Source: Azophilus sp965220425
Lineage (GTDB): Bacteria > Pseudomonadota > Gammaproteobacteria > Pseudomonadales > Azotimanducaceae
NCBI GenBank assembly: GCA_965220425.1
Contig: CBDCPY010000002.1
Location: 1 to 64,000, forward strand
DNA: 64,000 nt
Direction: 5' to 3'
Shown here: positions 1 through 8,909 of the stretch, in pieces
Layout of the letters: each line of letters starts with the position of its first letter
Numbering within the stretch: position 1 is the first letter of the stretch
Made by a program: the position numbers and the translations under genes
Notes under the pieces: model-generated
Databases searched by the model: none
The model's input: the letters and a program-made list of their open reading frames with translations, nothing else
What the model was told of the DNA's origin: nothing

Positions 1-112
1 ACGGCTTGGCCCGACACATTCGCCGCGAGGTTCCTATCTACATCGGCAAGGACGCCCACAACATCCGTCGAAATCGACCTCGAAGCGGCCATAGGGTTTG
101 ATGTACATGTAG

Positions 113-250
113 ATGAGCGGTCGCCACCGGGGCGTTTCGGACCGACTGGACCAGTGGGCGGCGACACCTCATGCGTTCGCGGAATGTTCTGCACGATGGC
201 AAGATCTGAACGCTCGACCCGTTCAGGCCTTCATGGAAGAGAGGACGTGA
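113..250 (+). CDS. possible 45-aa protein
   Basis: This short reading frame starts with ATG at 113 and ends with TGA at 248-250, one base before the ATG of the S24 peptidase gene, so the two would be translationally coupled. The product is hydrophilic, with no motif I recognise. It is called only because of the tight junction with the downstream gene. It could be a chance frame. Confidence 0.3.
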   Translation: MSGRHRGVSDRLDQWAATPHAFAECSARWQDLNARPVQAFMEERT

Positions 251-251
251 A

Positions 252-752
252 ATGACCGACAAGTGGATAGGCCCGCGCGTCCTGTGCGGCGACTCGAACC
301 CTCCTCCGGACGGATACGAGTATGTGCGGCGCTATGCCGACGATGTACGCCTCGCCGCCGGCTCAGGCACCACGCTCGAGAACGAGAACGTTGCCGGCCA
401 TGTAGCGTTCCGCCGAGACTGGATGCGCCGCCACGGACTGCGCGCCGAGAGGTGCAGCCTCGTCGACGTGACCGGCGACAGCATGGAACCCGAGCTCTTC
501 GACGGCGATTCGGCCCTTGTCGACCACTCCCGATGTGACCCTGTCGAAGGGGCGATCTTCGCCCTGCGCACCCTGGAAGGTCCGCTGGTGAAGCGGCTGC
601 GCTTCCATGACGACCGCTGGTGGGCGAGCAGCGACAACGACTCATCGGAGAACGGATCACGCCCTCTGGACGGAGACGACGGGATTATCGGTCGGGTGGT
701 GTGGTGGGCGCACAGGATCGTCGAGGGTGAGCCGCAGCCTGCGTCGGAGTGA
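252..752 (+). CDS. S24 family (LexA/repressor-like) peptidase domain protein
   Basis: A 166-residue protein whose central part carries the S24 serine-peptidase signature: VTGDSMEPELFDGD holds the catalytic Ser next to Met (about residue 78), and the general-base Lys is probably the one in GPLVKRLRF (about residue 115). The family includes LexA, UmuD and phage repressors, which cleave themselves when RecA filaments form. No helix-turn-helix is visible before the peptidase domain; the N-terminal 55 residues are acidic and unrecognised. It therefore resembles UmuD-like or standalone S24 proteins more than a complete repressor. The start is the ATG at 252, after AGAGAGGACGTG. No partner polymerase or phage operon is in view. 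Confidence 0.75.
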   Translation: MTDKWIGPRVLCGDSNPPPDGYEYVRRYADDVRLAAGSGTTLENENVAGHVAFRRDWMRRHGLRAERCSLVDVTGDSMEPELFDGDSALVDHSRCDPVEGAIFALRTLEGPLVKRLRFHDDRWWASSDNDSSENGSRPLDGDDGIIGRVVWWAHRIVEGEPQPASE

Positions 753-1090
753 GGAAGTGCTCAGCCGCTGCGCGTTATCTTCTTCAAGATGTCCATATAT
801 GCACGTTCGGGCCGTCTGGGCCCACAACGTCAGCCCCATCCCGGCACGACCGAATCGTTACCTCTGAGCACCGCCGTCTTGAATCGCGTCGAACACTGGT
901 ATGTAGTGCCAAGGCTTTTCTTGTGCCCAATAACTCATTGACTTCCAATAAGTTTTACTTTTCTACTGTCGAAGACGAGTGTAAAGATTAATCACCTGAA
1001 TTTGATCGGTGCCCGCTACTGGGTACGTTGGAGCGAAGGAACACGTGAGGTTTCCTGGCATCAGTTGGTCGTGATGTATTTCGTTCTCCA
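753..1090. other. gap without recognised gene
   Basis: This 338-bp stretch separates the plus-strand S24 gene from the convergent minus-strand cox-type operon. It becomes AT-rich towards 900-1000. I see no convincing reading frame, RNA gene or strong terminator hairpin. Confidence 0.4.
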
Positions 1091-2230
1091 TCACGACCGA
1101 GAATGTGACGGCCTGAACCTCTGGAGATCTCGTGGCCGGGTTGTGCGCGACAAGCCCTCGACGAGCAGCTCCAGGCTGGCGAGGTTATGGCCGCTCGCAA
1201 AGACGTCAATGTACGGCAGCGCCGCACACATGCCTCGCGCGAGCGGCTCGAAGGCAGGATCCTGTTTGTGGGGGTTGAGCCACACGACACGATGCGCGAG
1301 GCGAGAAAGCCGCGCCATCTGCTGTCTGAGGATCCCCGGATCGTCCACCTCCAGTCCATCCGAGCAGATGACCACCGTCGCCCCTCGAGCAAGGCCGCCG
1401 TGTCCATGCACGTCGAGGAAGCGCTTCAGGGACTCGCCAATGCGTGTGCCGCCGTCCCAGTCGAGCACCTCGCCTGCGGCTCGCGCAAGTGCTTCGTCTG
1501 GAATGCCTTGGGCCAGCGCGCGGGTAATGCGGGTCAGGCGCGTTGCAAAGCAGAAGGCTTCCCAGCGACGCTGGGCGTGCACTCCGGCGTGCGCGAAGAA
1601 CAATAGCGCCCGGGAGTACGTCGCCATCGAGCCGGAAACATCGAGCAAGAGGATGACCCGGCGAGGATAGTCGCGCCGAGCCCGCCACGCTCGGTGCAAT
1701 GGCTCACCTGCAGTGCGGAATGACGCGCGAAGCGTCCGCCGGAAGTCGGGCACACCGGCTTGGGCCGCTCGGTACCGGCGCGAGCGGCGGGTTGGGACGA
1801 CCAGACGTTCGCCCGCCGCGAACAACTCCCGGAGCTCCTCCTCGGTGCAGTTCGCAAAGCTCTTGCGCCGCAGCAGCTCGATGGGGCTCGCGAGGGCGAT
1901 TTCTCGTTCCGCTTCCTCATCGCTGCGATCCCCCACCCCGCCAGCCCGAGCCGCCTTAACGATCGGCGGCGGCTCGGAACGAGGTACGCGCGTGAATCCG
2001 GGCTCTTCATATGCGAAAAACGCCCAGAACACGGCATCGTAGACGGGAATGTCCTCACGGCGAGCGATGAGCGTGGCCCGACCCGCCCAATAGAGATTGC
2101 CCGGCTCAAGCGCAGCGGCGGCCCGACAGAAGTCGAGAATCCGTCCGCTGCCCACCGACAGACCCTCATCACGCAGCGCCCGTCCGAAACGGGTGAGGCG
2201 CTCAACCGGGTCACTCACCGGTGATTTCAT
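1091..2230 (-). CDS. coxE: CoxE-like VWA domain protein
   Basis: A von Willebrand factor A protein of the CoxE family (about 379 aa). The MIDAS metal site DVSGSM lies mid-protein, followed by the downstream VWA Asp in CSDGLE. In CO dehydrogenase operons CoxE works with the AAA+ ATPase CoxD to mature the Mo-[S]-Cu centre of the large subunit; related MoxR/VWA pairs act as metal-centre chaperones. The start is the ATG at 2230 (MKSPVSDP), which overlaps the end of the MoxR gene by about 20 bp and implies coupling. A longer upstream frame exists but would overlap the ATPase gene further. This is the last gene of the minus-strand operon. Confidence 0.85.
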   Translation of the reverse strand: MKSPVSDPVERLTRFGRALRDEGLSVGSGRILDFCRAAAALEPGNLYWAGRATLIARREDIPVYDAVFWAFFAYEEPGFTRVPRSEPPPIVKAARAGGVGDRSDEEAEREIALASPIELLRRKSFANCTEEELRELFAAGERLVVPTRRSRRYRAAQAGVPDFRRTLRASFRTAGEPLHRAWRARRDYPRRVILLLDVSGSMATYSRALLFFAHAGVHAQRRWEAFCFATRLTRITRALAQGIPDEALARAAGEVLDWDGGTRIGESLKRFLDVHGHGGLARGATVVICSDGLEVDDPGILRQQMARLSRLAHRVVWLNPHKQDPAFEPLARGMCAALPYIDVFASGHNLASLELLVEGLSRTTRPRDLQRFRPSHSRS

Positions 2231-3122
2231 CCAACCGCGGTTCGACGCGGCGCAGATCGTCGTGATGCTTGAGCGCCAAGCCAAGCGTCATGCGACCCGT
2301 TTCGCCGTCCAAGGCCTCGGTCCCTAGCAAAGCCAGTGCGTGGGCCCAGTCGATTGCCTCAGCCGCACCCGGCCGCTTGATCAGGTCAAGATCGCGGAGG
2401 CGGGAGATGGCGATGGCGACCGAACGCGCCAACGGCTCCGACACGCCGGGCGCCCGCAGGCGGATGATCCGAACTTCACGTTCCAGCTCGGGAAAGTCGA
2501 TCCAGTGGTAGAGGCAACGCCGCTTGAGCGCGTCGTGCAACTCGCGCGTCCGGTTGGAGGTCAAGATCACCGCTGGCGGCGTTCTCGCATGGATCGTCCC
2601 CAGCTCGGGAATCGTCACCGTGTTATCAGACAGCACCTCCAATAAGAATGCCTCGAATTCGTCGTCGGCGCGGTCGACCTCGTCGATCAGAAGCACGGCA
2701 TTCGAACCCGCCCGGATCGCCTTGAGCAACGGCCGCTCGAGAAGGAAATCAGGCCCATACAGCTGAGCCACCCGGCGCTCGGGATCAACCTCGCCCTCCT
2801 GCAGAGCGCGTGCGAACAGGAGCTGGCGCCCGTAGTCCCACTCGTAAAGTGCCTGGGCTGCGTCAATGCCCTCATAGCACTGCAGGCGGATGAGCTGTGC
2901 CGAGAGGATGCGGGCGAGCGTCTTGGCAACCTCGGTCTTGCCAACACCGGCCTCGCCTTCAAGTAGAAGTGGCCGGCCCATTTTGAGCGCAAGCAGAATG
3001 GCAGTCGCCAAACCCTGATCGGCGAGATAACCCTTGCCGATCAGGGCGGCCTCAACGTCGGCGACGGTCCTGAACGGAGGATCAGCCGGCCCCCCGTCAG
3101 AGAAAGACGCGCCGCGAGTCAC
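2211..3122 (-). CDS. coxD: CoxD/MoxR-type AAA+ ATPase
   Basis: A MoxR-family AAA+ ATPase (303 aa). Walker A is GEAGVGKTEVAK (about residue 57), Walker B is AVLLIDEVDRAD, and sensor 1 is VILTSNRTREL. CoxD unfolds or remodels apo-CO dehydrogenase for sulfur and copper insertion together with CoxE, whose gene follows with overlap. The frame starts at a GTG (3122); no better ATG lies upstream. The gene is 70 bp downstream of the large-subunit gene, in the same operon. MoxR proteins also serve other enzymes, but the neighbours argue for a molybdenum hydroxylase maturase. Confidence 0.85.
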   Translation of the reverse strand: MTRGASFSDGGPADPPFRTVADVEAALIGKGYLADQGLATAILLALKMGRPLLLEGEAGVGKTEVAKTLARILSAQLIRLQCYEGIDAAQALYEWDYGRQLLFARALQEGEVDPERRVAQLYGPDFLLERPLLKAIRAGSNAVLLIDEVDRADDEFEAFLLEVLSDNTVTIPELGTIHARTPPAVILTSNRTRELHDALKRRCLYHWIDFPELEREVRIIRLRAPGVSEPLARSVAIAISRLRDLDLIKRPGAAEAIDWAHALALLGTEALDGETGRMTLGLALKHHDDLRRVEPRLDEITGE

Positions 3123-3192
3123 CCTCGTCGCAACCAGCGGATATGGCGTCGGTCGCAGCGGTTCAAGAGTGGCTCAATGAGCGGATAGCCCC

Positions 3193-5604
3193 TTATGACG
3201 AGCCGATCTTGCCGATCATCCGCAGGACGTTGTCGGGCGTGAGCGGAAGACGCGTAACGCGGGCTCCGAAGGGAGCGAGAGCGTCGGCCACCGCGTTGGC
3301 CACCGCCGCGGGAGCGGCAATCTGACCGCCTTCCCCCATTCCCTTGATGCCTCCGATACTGAACGGGGACGGCGATTCGAGGTGGAGCACATCGATGTTT
3401 GGCACCCCCGAGGCGGTAGGGACCAGGTAGTCCATGTAGGTCGTCGTTAGCGGCTGACCGTCCTCGCTGTAGATCAGATGCTCGAGCATCGCTCCACCGA
3501 TCCCCTGGGTGACCGCGCCGTGCACCTGTGCTTCGACAATCATCGGATTGATGACCGCCCCGCAGTCCTCGACCACGACCATGCGCTCCAGCTTGACGAC
3601 GCCGGTGTCGGTGTCGACCTCGGTCAGGACCACGATACAGCCGTTCGCATACGTGGCAGGCGGATCGTAGAAGCGGGTAGAGGAGAGCAGCGGTTGGTGG
3701 CTTTCACCTGGCTCGTCGTCACGCACACCCCCGTCCCAGTACGCTGCGAAGGCCACCTCTTGCATCGTCTTGGACAGCGCCGGCGTCCCGGCGACTGAGA
3801 TCGTTCCATCCTCGATGATCAGGTCTTCGGGACTGGCCTCGAGCATGTGCCCGGCGACGCGCAGGACTTGCTCACGAACATCCGCAGCCGCCCGGGCCAC
3901 GGTGGCACCTCCGATGACCGCACTTCGGCTGGCATAGGTGCCGAGGCCGTATGGCGAGGTGAGAGTGTCGCCATGAAGCACTCTCACATCAGAGATGTCG
4001 ATGTCAAGACCGTCCGCCGCGATCTGGGCGAGGGAGGTCTCGTGGCCTTGGCCGTGCCCGGACACGCTTGTGCCGATCGTGACCTTCCCACCGGGATCCA
4101 TCGTCAAGGTGGAGTTGTCATGCGACGGCAAGGGCGTGCCGGCCTGGGCGGACGAATCACTTCCCCAAGCGGTCTGCTCCACATATGAACTGATGCCAAG
4201 ACCGATGTAGCGGCCCTCACCGCGTAGCCTTTCCTGCTCAGCCCGGAAGGCGGCGTAGTCTACGGCATCGAGCGCCTTGTCCAGCGACTCTTTGTAGCTG
4301 CCGCTGTCGTAGATCTGACCGGTTGCAGTGCGATACGGGAGCTCCTCTGAGTCGAGCATGTTCCTGCGGCGCAAGTCGGCCGGGTCGATATCCAGTCCCC
4401 GAGCAATCTCATCTATGACTATCTCTCGCACCGTGTTTGCCGCCGTCCAGCCGACACCACGGTACGCGGCCGCCGGGCTCTTGTTCGTCAACGAGGCAGC
4501 CACCGTCTCTTCGAAGTTCTCGATCCGGTAGGGACCGGTAAACGACTTCGCGGCTAAGGCTGGCTCAATCAACGCGCTCTCGGTGTTGAACGAATAGCCG
4601 CCTCCGTCACCAATGAACTCGCCGCGGACGCCGAGTATGGTGCCGTCGTTCATGACAGCAACGTCCAGGTTGATGAACTCCTCCTTGGCCTGCGTAGCGG
4701 CCAGCAAGTGTTCGCGGCGATCCTCGATCCACTTCACGGGCCGTCCGAGTTGCGTTGCGACCCACGGAATGACGATCTCCTCGGGTGAGGTACACATCTT
4801 CTGGCCGAACCCGCCGCCGACCTCGGGTGCGATCACCCGAACCCGCTGCGCGGGCACGCCGAGCACCGCGGAGATTATCGATCCCAAAAAGTGCGGCATC
4901 TGGGTCGAAGACCACACGGTGAGCTGACTGTCAGGGCGCTCATAGTTAGCCAAAACGCCTCGACACTCCATCGGAGCCGCTTCGTAGCGATTGTGGTAGA
5001 ACCGGGTACTGAAGATTCGGTCCGCCGCCTCAAAGGCCTCGTCGACGTGGCCGTGGGTCTCGGTCTCGCGGTAGACCTCGTTCGTGCCTATGTCCGGGTG
5101 CAGGATTTGCGCATCCGCCTTCCCAGCAGCTTCCACGTCCGGTACGGGTGGGAGCACCTCGTACTCGATGGCCTCGCCGAGTTGCTCGGCAAGATCCTCG
5201 GCAGCATACCGGTCCACGTGAGCGACGATGGCGACCGCTTCGCCGGCGAAACGGACCCTGTCGAGCGCCATGACATTCTGCGGTGTCTTCAGGAGCGTTT
5301 CGAGCGTGACCACGTCGACCAGCGGAGGTACCTCGCGCATATCCTCGCCGGTGAACGCGAACACCGTCCGGCCCAGTCCCGGCAGGACGGACTTGTCGAT
5401 CGACTTGATTCGGGCATGCGGGTGAGGCGAGCGCACGAACACGGCGTGCAGCATGCGTGGAAGCACGATGTCAGCAACATATTTAGCGCTACCGGTGAGG
5501 AAGCGTGGGTCCTCGACCCGCTGAACCCTTGCGCCGAACCACTTGCCTTTGCGAATGGATCGATCTTTTGGAAGCTTTACAGCAGACGTGACTTCATCAG
5601 CCAT
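3193..5604 (-). CDS. molybdopterin-binding large subunit, CoxL-like
   Basis: An 803-aa xanthine-dehydrogenase-family large subunit, with ald_Xan_dh_C a/b-hammerhead at the N-terminus and the molybdopterin-binding domain filling the rest. Visible cofactor motifs are GGGFGQKM, GHGQGHETS and the C-terminal GMGEGGQIAAP, which contains the family's catalytic Glu. The active-site loop reads AYRGVGW, not the AYRCSFR of form I CO dehydrogenase; the family calls such members form II-like or uncharacterised. It should pair with the 2Fe-2S and FAD subunits immediately upstream. CoxD, CoxE and CoxG nearby suggest a CODH-like maturation route, but CO as substrate is not supported by the loop. Confidence 0.88.
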   Translation of the reverse strand: MADEVTSAVKLPKDRSIRKGKWFGARVQRVEDPRFLTGSAKYVADIVLPRMLHAVFVRSPHPHARIKSIDKSVLPGLGRTVFAFTGEDMREVPPLVDVVTLETLLKTPQNVMALDRVRFAGEAVAIVAHVDRYAAEDLAEQLGEAIEYEVLPPVPDVEAAGKADAQILHPDIGTNEVYRETETHGHVDEAFEAADRIFSTRFYHNRYEAAPMECRGVLANYERPDSQLTVWSSTQMPHFLGSIISAVLGVPAQRVRVIAPEVGGGFGQKMCTSPEEIVIPWVATQLGRPVKWIEDRREHLLAATQAKEEFINLDVAVMNDGTILGVRGEFIGDGGGYSFNTESALIEPALAAKSFTGPYRIENFEETVAASLTNKSPAAAYRGVGWTAANTVREIVIDEIARGLDIDPADLRRRNMLDSEELPYRTATGQIYDSGSYKESLDKALDAVDYAAFRAEQERLRGEGRYIGLGISSYVEQTAWGSDSSAQAGTPLPSHDNSTLTMDPGGKVTIGTSVSGHGQGHETSLAQIAADGLDIDISDVRVLHGDTLTSPYGLGTYASRSAVIGGATVARAAADVREQVLRVAGHMLEASPEDLIIEDGTISVAGTPALSKTMQEVAFAAYWDGGVRDDEPGESHQPLLSSTRFYDPPATYANGCIVVLTEVDTDTGVVKLERMVVVEDCGAVINPMIVEAQVHGAVTQGIGGAMLEHLIYSEDGQPLTTTYMDYLVPTASGVPNIDVLHLESPSPFSIGGIKGMGEGGQIAAPAAVANAVADALAPFGARVTRLPLTPDNVLRMIGKIGSS

Positions 5605-5627
5605 TGGTCATCCCTCCCTAAGCGCCA

Positions 5628-6104
5628 TCACCGGCGGGCTGCGGCGGCAGCCGCGATGGACTTGACGATGTTTTGGTATCCAGTGCAGCGGCAGATGTTT
5701 CCGCTCAACTCCACCCGGATCTCCTCTTCCGACGGGCTCGGATTGTTCTTGAGGAACGAGTGCACTGATATCAGCACGCCTGGCGTGCAATAACCGCACT
5801 GGAGCCCGTGGTTTTCGGTAAACGCCTGTTGGACGAAGTCAAGTTGCCCATCGGTGTCGAGTCCCTCAACCGTTGTGATCTCGCACCCCGTTGCCTGGAC
5901 CGCGAACATCAGGCACGACCGGACGGCCCGGCCATCCACCATGACTGTGCACGCTCCACAGACGCCGTGTTCGCAACCAAGCTTGGTGCCGGTAAGACCG
6001 AGATCGTCGCGGAGGACATCGGCGAGCATCCGTCTCGCCTCTACCAAAACCTCGGATGGTTCCCCATTCACGGATAGGGCCACCGCATGCTTCGTTGTGG
6101 CCAT
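5628..6104 (-). CDS. 2Fe-2S small subunit, CoxS-like
   Basis: A 158-aa iron-sulfur subunit with both expected clusters. The plant-type N-terminal [2Fe-2S] ligands are in GCEHGVCGACTVMVDG, and the helical C-terminal cluster is in QCGYCTPG and CRCTGYQ. It passes electrons from the molybdenum centre to FAD. The gene ends 23 bp before the large subunit, consistent with cotranscription. Length and motifs are complete for the family. Confidence 0.92.
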   Translation of the reverse strand: MATTKHAVALSVNGEPSEVLVEARRMLADVLRDDLGLTGTKLGCEHGVCGACTVMVDGRAVRSCLMFAVQATGCEITTVEGLDTDGQLDFVQQAFTENHGLQCGYCTPGVLISVHSFLKNNPSPSEEEIRVELSGNICRCTGYQNIVKSIAAAAAARR

Positions 6105-6166
6105 ATTTGAATCTCCTCCCTACTTTGTCAGACGAACAACAATGCCCTGAACTCTCGCGCAACCGC

Positions 6167-7048
6167 TCATGTTCCCGATTGCGCACCCTCGAGTGCCCGG
6201 AGAAGTCCCCGTCGGGCCAGGACGCCTGCTACGTGGCGGCGGTAATCCGCAGTGGCGTGGATGTCATCCGCCGGGTCCACGGCGGCGGCGACCTCTGCCA
6301 CCGCCTGGTCGAGCAGGGCGTCGTCGACCGCGCTCGCGCTCGTGCCTATGAGCCGCTGCTCGGCCGCGGGCATCCGCTTCGGAGTCGAGCCTACACCGAA
6401 GGCTACAACGCGCGCATCGCTCACGGACCCGCCGTCGAGCGTCACCTGGGTCACTACGCCGACCAGGGCAAAATCGCCATGGCGTTTGGCCACCTCCTCG
6501 AACGACCACCCAGTGGCGCCGTTGGTCCGGTCGAATCTGACCTCAGTGGCGACTTCGTTGGGCGCGAGTGTCGTGCTGAAGACTGAGTCGAAGAAATCCT
6601 CCGGCCGGATGGTCCGCGTACCGTCCGTGCTCTGCGCCGTCAGCTCGCCACCGAGAGCCAACCAAACCGCCGGGAGCTCCGCAGCGGGATCCGCATGGCA
6701 GAGACTTCCAACGATGGTGCCCCGGTTGCGAATTTGCGAGTGGGCGACATGTGAGAGTGCCGTCGACAAGACGGGCAGCGCTGTACGAACCTCGTCGGAA
6801 CGCTCGACGTCGCACTGTCTGGCCAACGCGCCGATCACCACGCTCCCGGATTCGACACGCACGTGGTTGAGCCCCGGGATGCGATTGAGGTCCACCAGAT
6901 TATCGACGCTGGCCAATCGTAGATTGAGCATCGGGACGAGACTCTGGCCCCCGGCCAGCAGCCTCGAGCCTTCAGGGTCGTTTCCAAGGATCTTGGCGGC
7001 CTCGTCGATGGTGGTAGGGGCGTGATAGGCAAAAGAAGTCGGTTTCAT
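6167..7048 (-). CDS. FAD-binding medium subunit, CoxM-like
   Basis: A 293-aa FAD-binding PCMH-type subunit. The FAD pyrophosphate loops are LLAGGQSLVP near residue 32 and RNRGTIVGSLCHADP near residue 107, at the expected spacing. With the next two genes it forms the L-M-S heterotrimer of a molybdenum hydroxylase. Its start is ATG at 7048. The upstream leader carries two imperfect copies of a CGACGAGGA-containing repeat around 7092-7124. Confidence 0.9.
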   Translation of the reverse strand: MKPTSFAYHAPTTIDEAAKILGNDPEGSRLLAGGQSLVPMLNLRLASVDNLVDLNRIPGLNHVRVESGSVVIGALARQCDVERSDEVRTALPVLSTALSHVAHSQIRNRGTIVGSLCHADPAAELPAVWLALGGELTAQSTDGTRTIRPEDFFDSVFSTTLAPNEVATEVRFDRTNGATGWSFEEVAKRHGDFALVGVVTQVTLDGGSVSDARVVAFGVGSTPKRMPAAEQRLIGTSASAVDDALLDQAVAEVAAAVDPADDIHATADYRRHVAGVLARRGLLRALEGAQSGT

Positions 7049-7289
7049 CTCTTTCAGACCTCCCTCTGATAATCTTCGCGGACGGACCCTCGACGAGGAC
7101 GAACCCCCGACGAGGATGAACCTCCAATTACACGAGTATACGATCCGCCGGGTTCGGTGTCATTACGCATTTTGCACCCGCCGCCGCTGCGCGGCCCTTG
7201 GTGCTTGAGCTTCGATGTAGACACAGGATTCGATCATGGTAGGACCGTTGATCGGGGTCCTCCGTGGTCAGACGTTTTCGGGTTGAAGG

Positions 7290-7625
7290 GACGTGGCGGG
7301 AGATTCGAGCAGAGGCCCGGCCGCACGCACCCGGATGCGGATAGCCGGATCGACCAAGCAGGAGAGAGAGACCTCATCGATCTCCGCGGTCTGGACCTGT
7401 CGTGGGTCCGCCCCGGCCCGGACCGCTCTCGCGAACACTTCGTCACAGGCGTCGTCGATGACCGCGCTCTTCCTGTCCCTCGACGCCGACTACCTCGAAC
7501 GGCACCAGGGCGCCGGCGGCCTGGACTGCCATGGTGAGAGGTGTTCTGGAGTCATCCCCGCCCCCAGAGATCGCCACCGCGCAGCCGAAGGCGCGGTGGT
7601 TCTCCGCAGTACGCTCCACGACGCC
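7290..7625 (-). pseudogene. decayed coding sequence in the coxM-coxG gap
   Basis: Between coxM and coxG lies about 800 bp with no intact gene. On the minus strand two adjacent frames read as good protein: one ends GALVPFEVVGVEGQEER, and after a shift it continues AVIDDACDEVFARAVRAG and EIDEVSLSCLVDPAIRIRV. The second part faintly resembles C-terminal regions of hydantoinase/oxoprolinase-like proteins. This is a judgement by eye. The frame break and lack of a start suggest a pseudogene. Confidence 0.35.
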
Positions 7626-7860
7626 GAGCTACGCCGCCGGGTGTCGTCCTGTCAGAGTCTGACCGAAATTGCGCCGCCTTGGTGCACACGGCAAGGGCGG
7701 GTGTACTCCGACGAGATCGCGGTCCCCGGCGTCGAGCGCAGGGATCCGGCGGTTGCAAGCCGACCCGAAGACGCCGCTCGCTTCGTAATTCGTGGGATCG
7801 ACGCGGCGAAGGCAGCGACGACAGCGCCTTCATCGGCCGTCACAATAGGCGCATGGATCA

Positions 7861-8529
7861 TTAGGCCTTGCGGCGGAACAAGCGAAGCAGTGCCATGATG
7901 GCGGCAATTGCGGCCGCGACCGGAGCAGGCCATTTAGCGACCGCCCCTCTGGCCGCGTCGATAAGATTGACCGCTTCCGGCTCAGGAGAGTCGATCTTGC
8001 GGACGCCGGCGGTCTGTGGCGACACAGCAGCCTTCGACTCTGCCGTGACCACGTCAGGCTCGTGGTCTCGTGAGTCGCCCCGGTCGTCATCCTCTTCGAG
8101 CACATCGCCCAGGTTCTCGGCGAACTGCGTTATCAACTTCTCGCTGACCTCGGCCATGATCCCGCTGCGGCCGAACTGCGCGACCCGACCCGATAGGCTC
8201 ATGTCGGTGACAACGTTCACTTTCGTGCGCTCACCAACCGGCTCGGCCTTCACCGTGATCACCGCCGACGCTTGGCCTTGCCTCCCCCGTCCGGAGGCGT
8301 CGAGGACCGCATGATGCGCGTCGTCATCCTGCTCGGTGATCCTGACCGTGCCCTTGAACTGCGCGGTGATTGGACCCACCCTCACCTTCACGATGCCGCG
8401 GTACTCGTCGCCTTCGACCTCTTGAAGCTGTGCGCCCGGAAGACAGGGAGCGACCCGCCCAACGTCGGTGAGGATCGGCCATGCGTCGGCGATCGGTGCG
8501 TTGACCTCGAACTCGTTAGTCAGTTTCAC
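7861..8529 (-). CDS. coxG: CoxG-like SRPBCC domain protein
   Basis: A 222-aa carbon-monoxide-dehydrogenase subunit G family protein. The N-terminal 150 residues are the SRPBCC (START-like) fold with the family opening MKLTNEFEVNAPIADAWPIL and a central KVRVGPITAQFKGTVRI segment. The C-terminus ends in a hydrophobic helix (PAPVAAAIAAIMALLRLF) and basic residues. CoxG is thought to anchor CODH to the membrane, which fits that tail. It lies upstream of the first hydroxylase genes but is separated from them by a decayed 800-bp gap. Confidence 0.85.
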   Translation of the reverse strand: MKLTNEFEVNAPIADAWPILTDVGRVAPCLPGAQLQEVEGDEYRGIVKVRVGPITAQFKGTVRITEQDDDAHHAVLDASGRGRQGQASAVITVKAEPVGERTKVNVVTDMSLSGRVAQFGRSGIMAEVSEKLITQFAENLGDVLEEDDDRGDSRDHEPDVVTAESKAAVSPQTAGVRKIDSPEPEAVNLIDAARGAVAKWPAPVAAAIAAIMALLRLFRRKA

Positions 8530-8568
8530 TGCTTAAGGTCTTTCCTGCATGTCAATGCCGGCGAGAGA

Positions 8569-8889
8569 TCAGTCGTCGATAACCTCCCCATAGACAGCAA
8601 CCGTGGCTCCGACGTACTTCGAGAACTCATCCATGAGCCCCTGAAACTCGGCGCTGGAATCAATCATTGACCGGTAGTCGTCGACGTCGGTAACCTCCAG
8701 TACCTCGAGGTACTGGCAGGGAAGCGCATCATTGCGGGAGAGGTGACCTTCGAGGCGGGTGACGACGTAGCTTTTGATCTCTACCTGACGGCGAGCGATC
8801 GGATAGTCGACAGTCCGCACCCAGTGCTCGTAGTCGCTCGGCGCCACCCCATCCCGCAGGGTGTTCAGGAAAAAGACGCGTTGTGCCAT
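8569..8889 (-). CDS. HapK/RedY-like small protein
   Basis: A 106-aa protein beginning MAQRVFFLNTLRDGV, resembling the REDY-like/HapK dimeric alpha/beta-barrel family, whose founding members come from prodigiosin-type gene clusters. The ATG at 8889 is chosen over a longer frame because it matches the family start and follows an AACGAGGAAC ribosome-binding region. Genomic context (LLM oxidoreductase upstream, CoxG downstream) suggests a degradative oxidation pathway, but the ligand is unknown. Confidence 0.6.
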   Translation of the reverse strand: MAQRVFFLNTLRDGVAPSDYEHWVRTVDYPIARRQVEIKSYVVTRLEGHLSRNDALPCQYLEVLEVTDVDDYRSMIDSSAEFQGLMDEFSKYVGATVAVYGEVIDD

Positions 8890-8909
8890 GGTGTTCCTCG
8901 TTTCGCTGA

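Noticed and set aside
3193..7048. Bona fide form I CO dehydrogenase operon
   Set aside because: The large-subunit loop is AYRGVGW, not AYRCSFR, so gene symbols coxL, coxM and coxS were not assigned as function.
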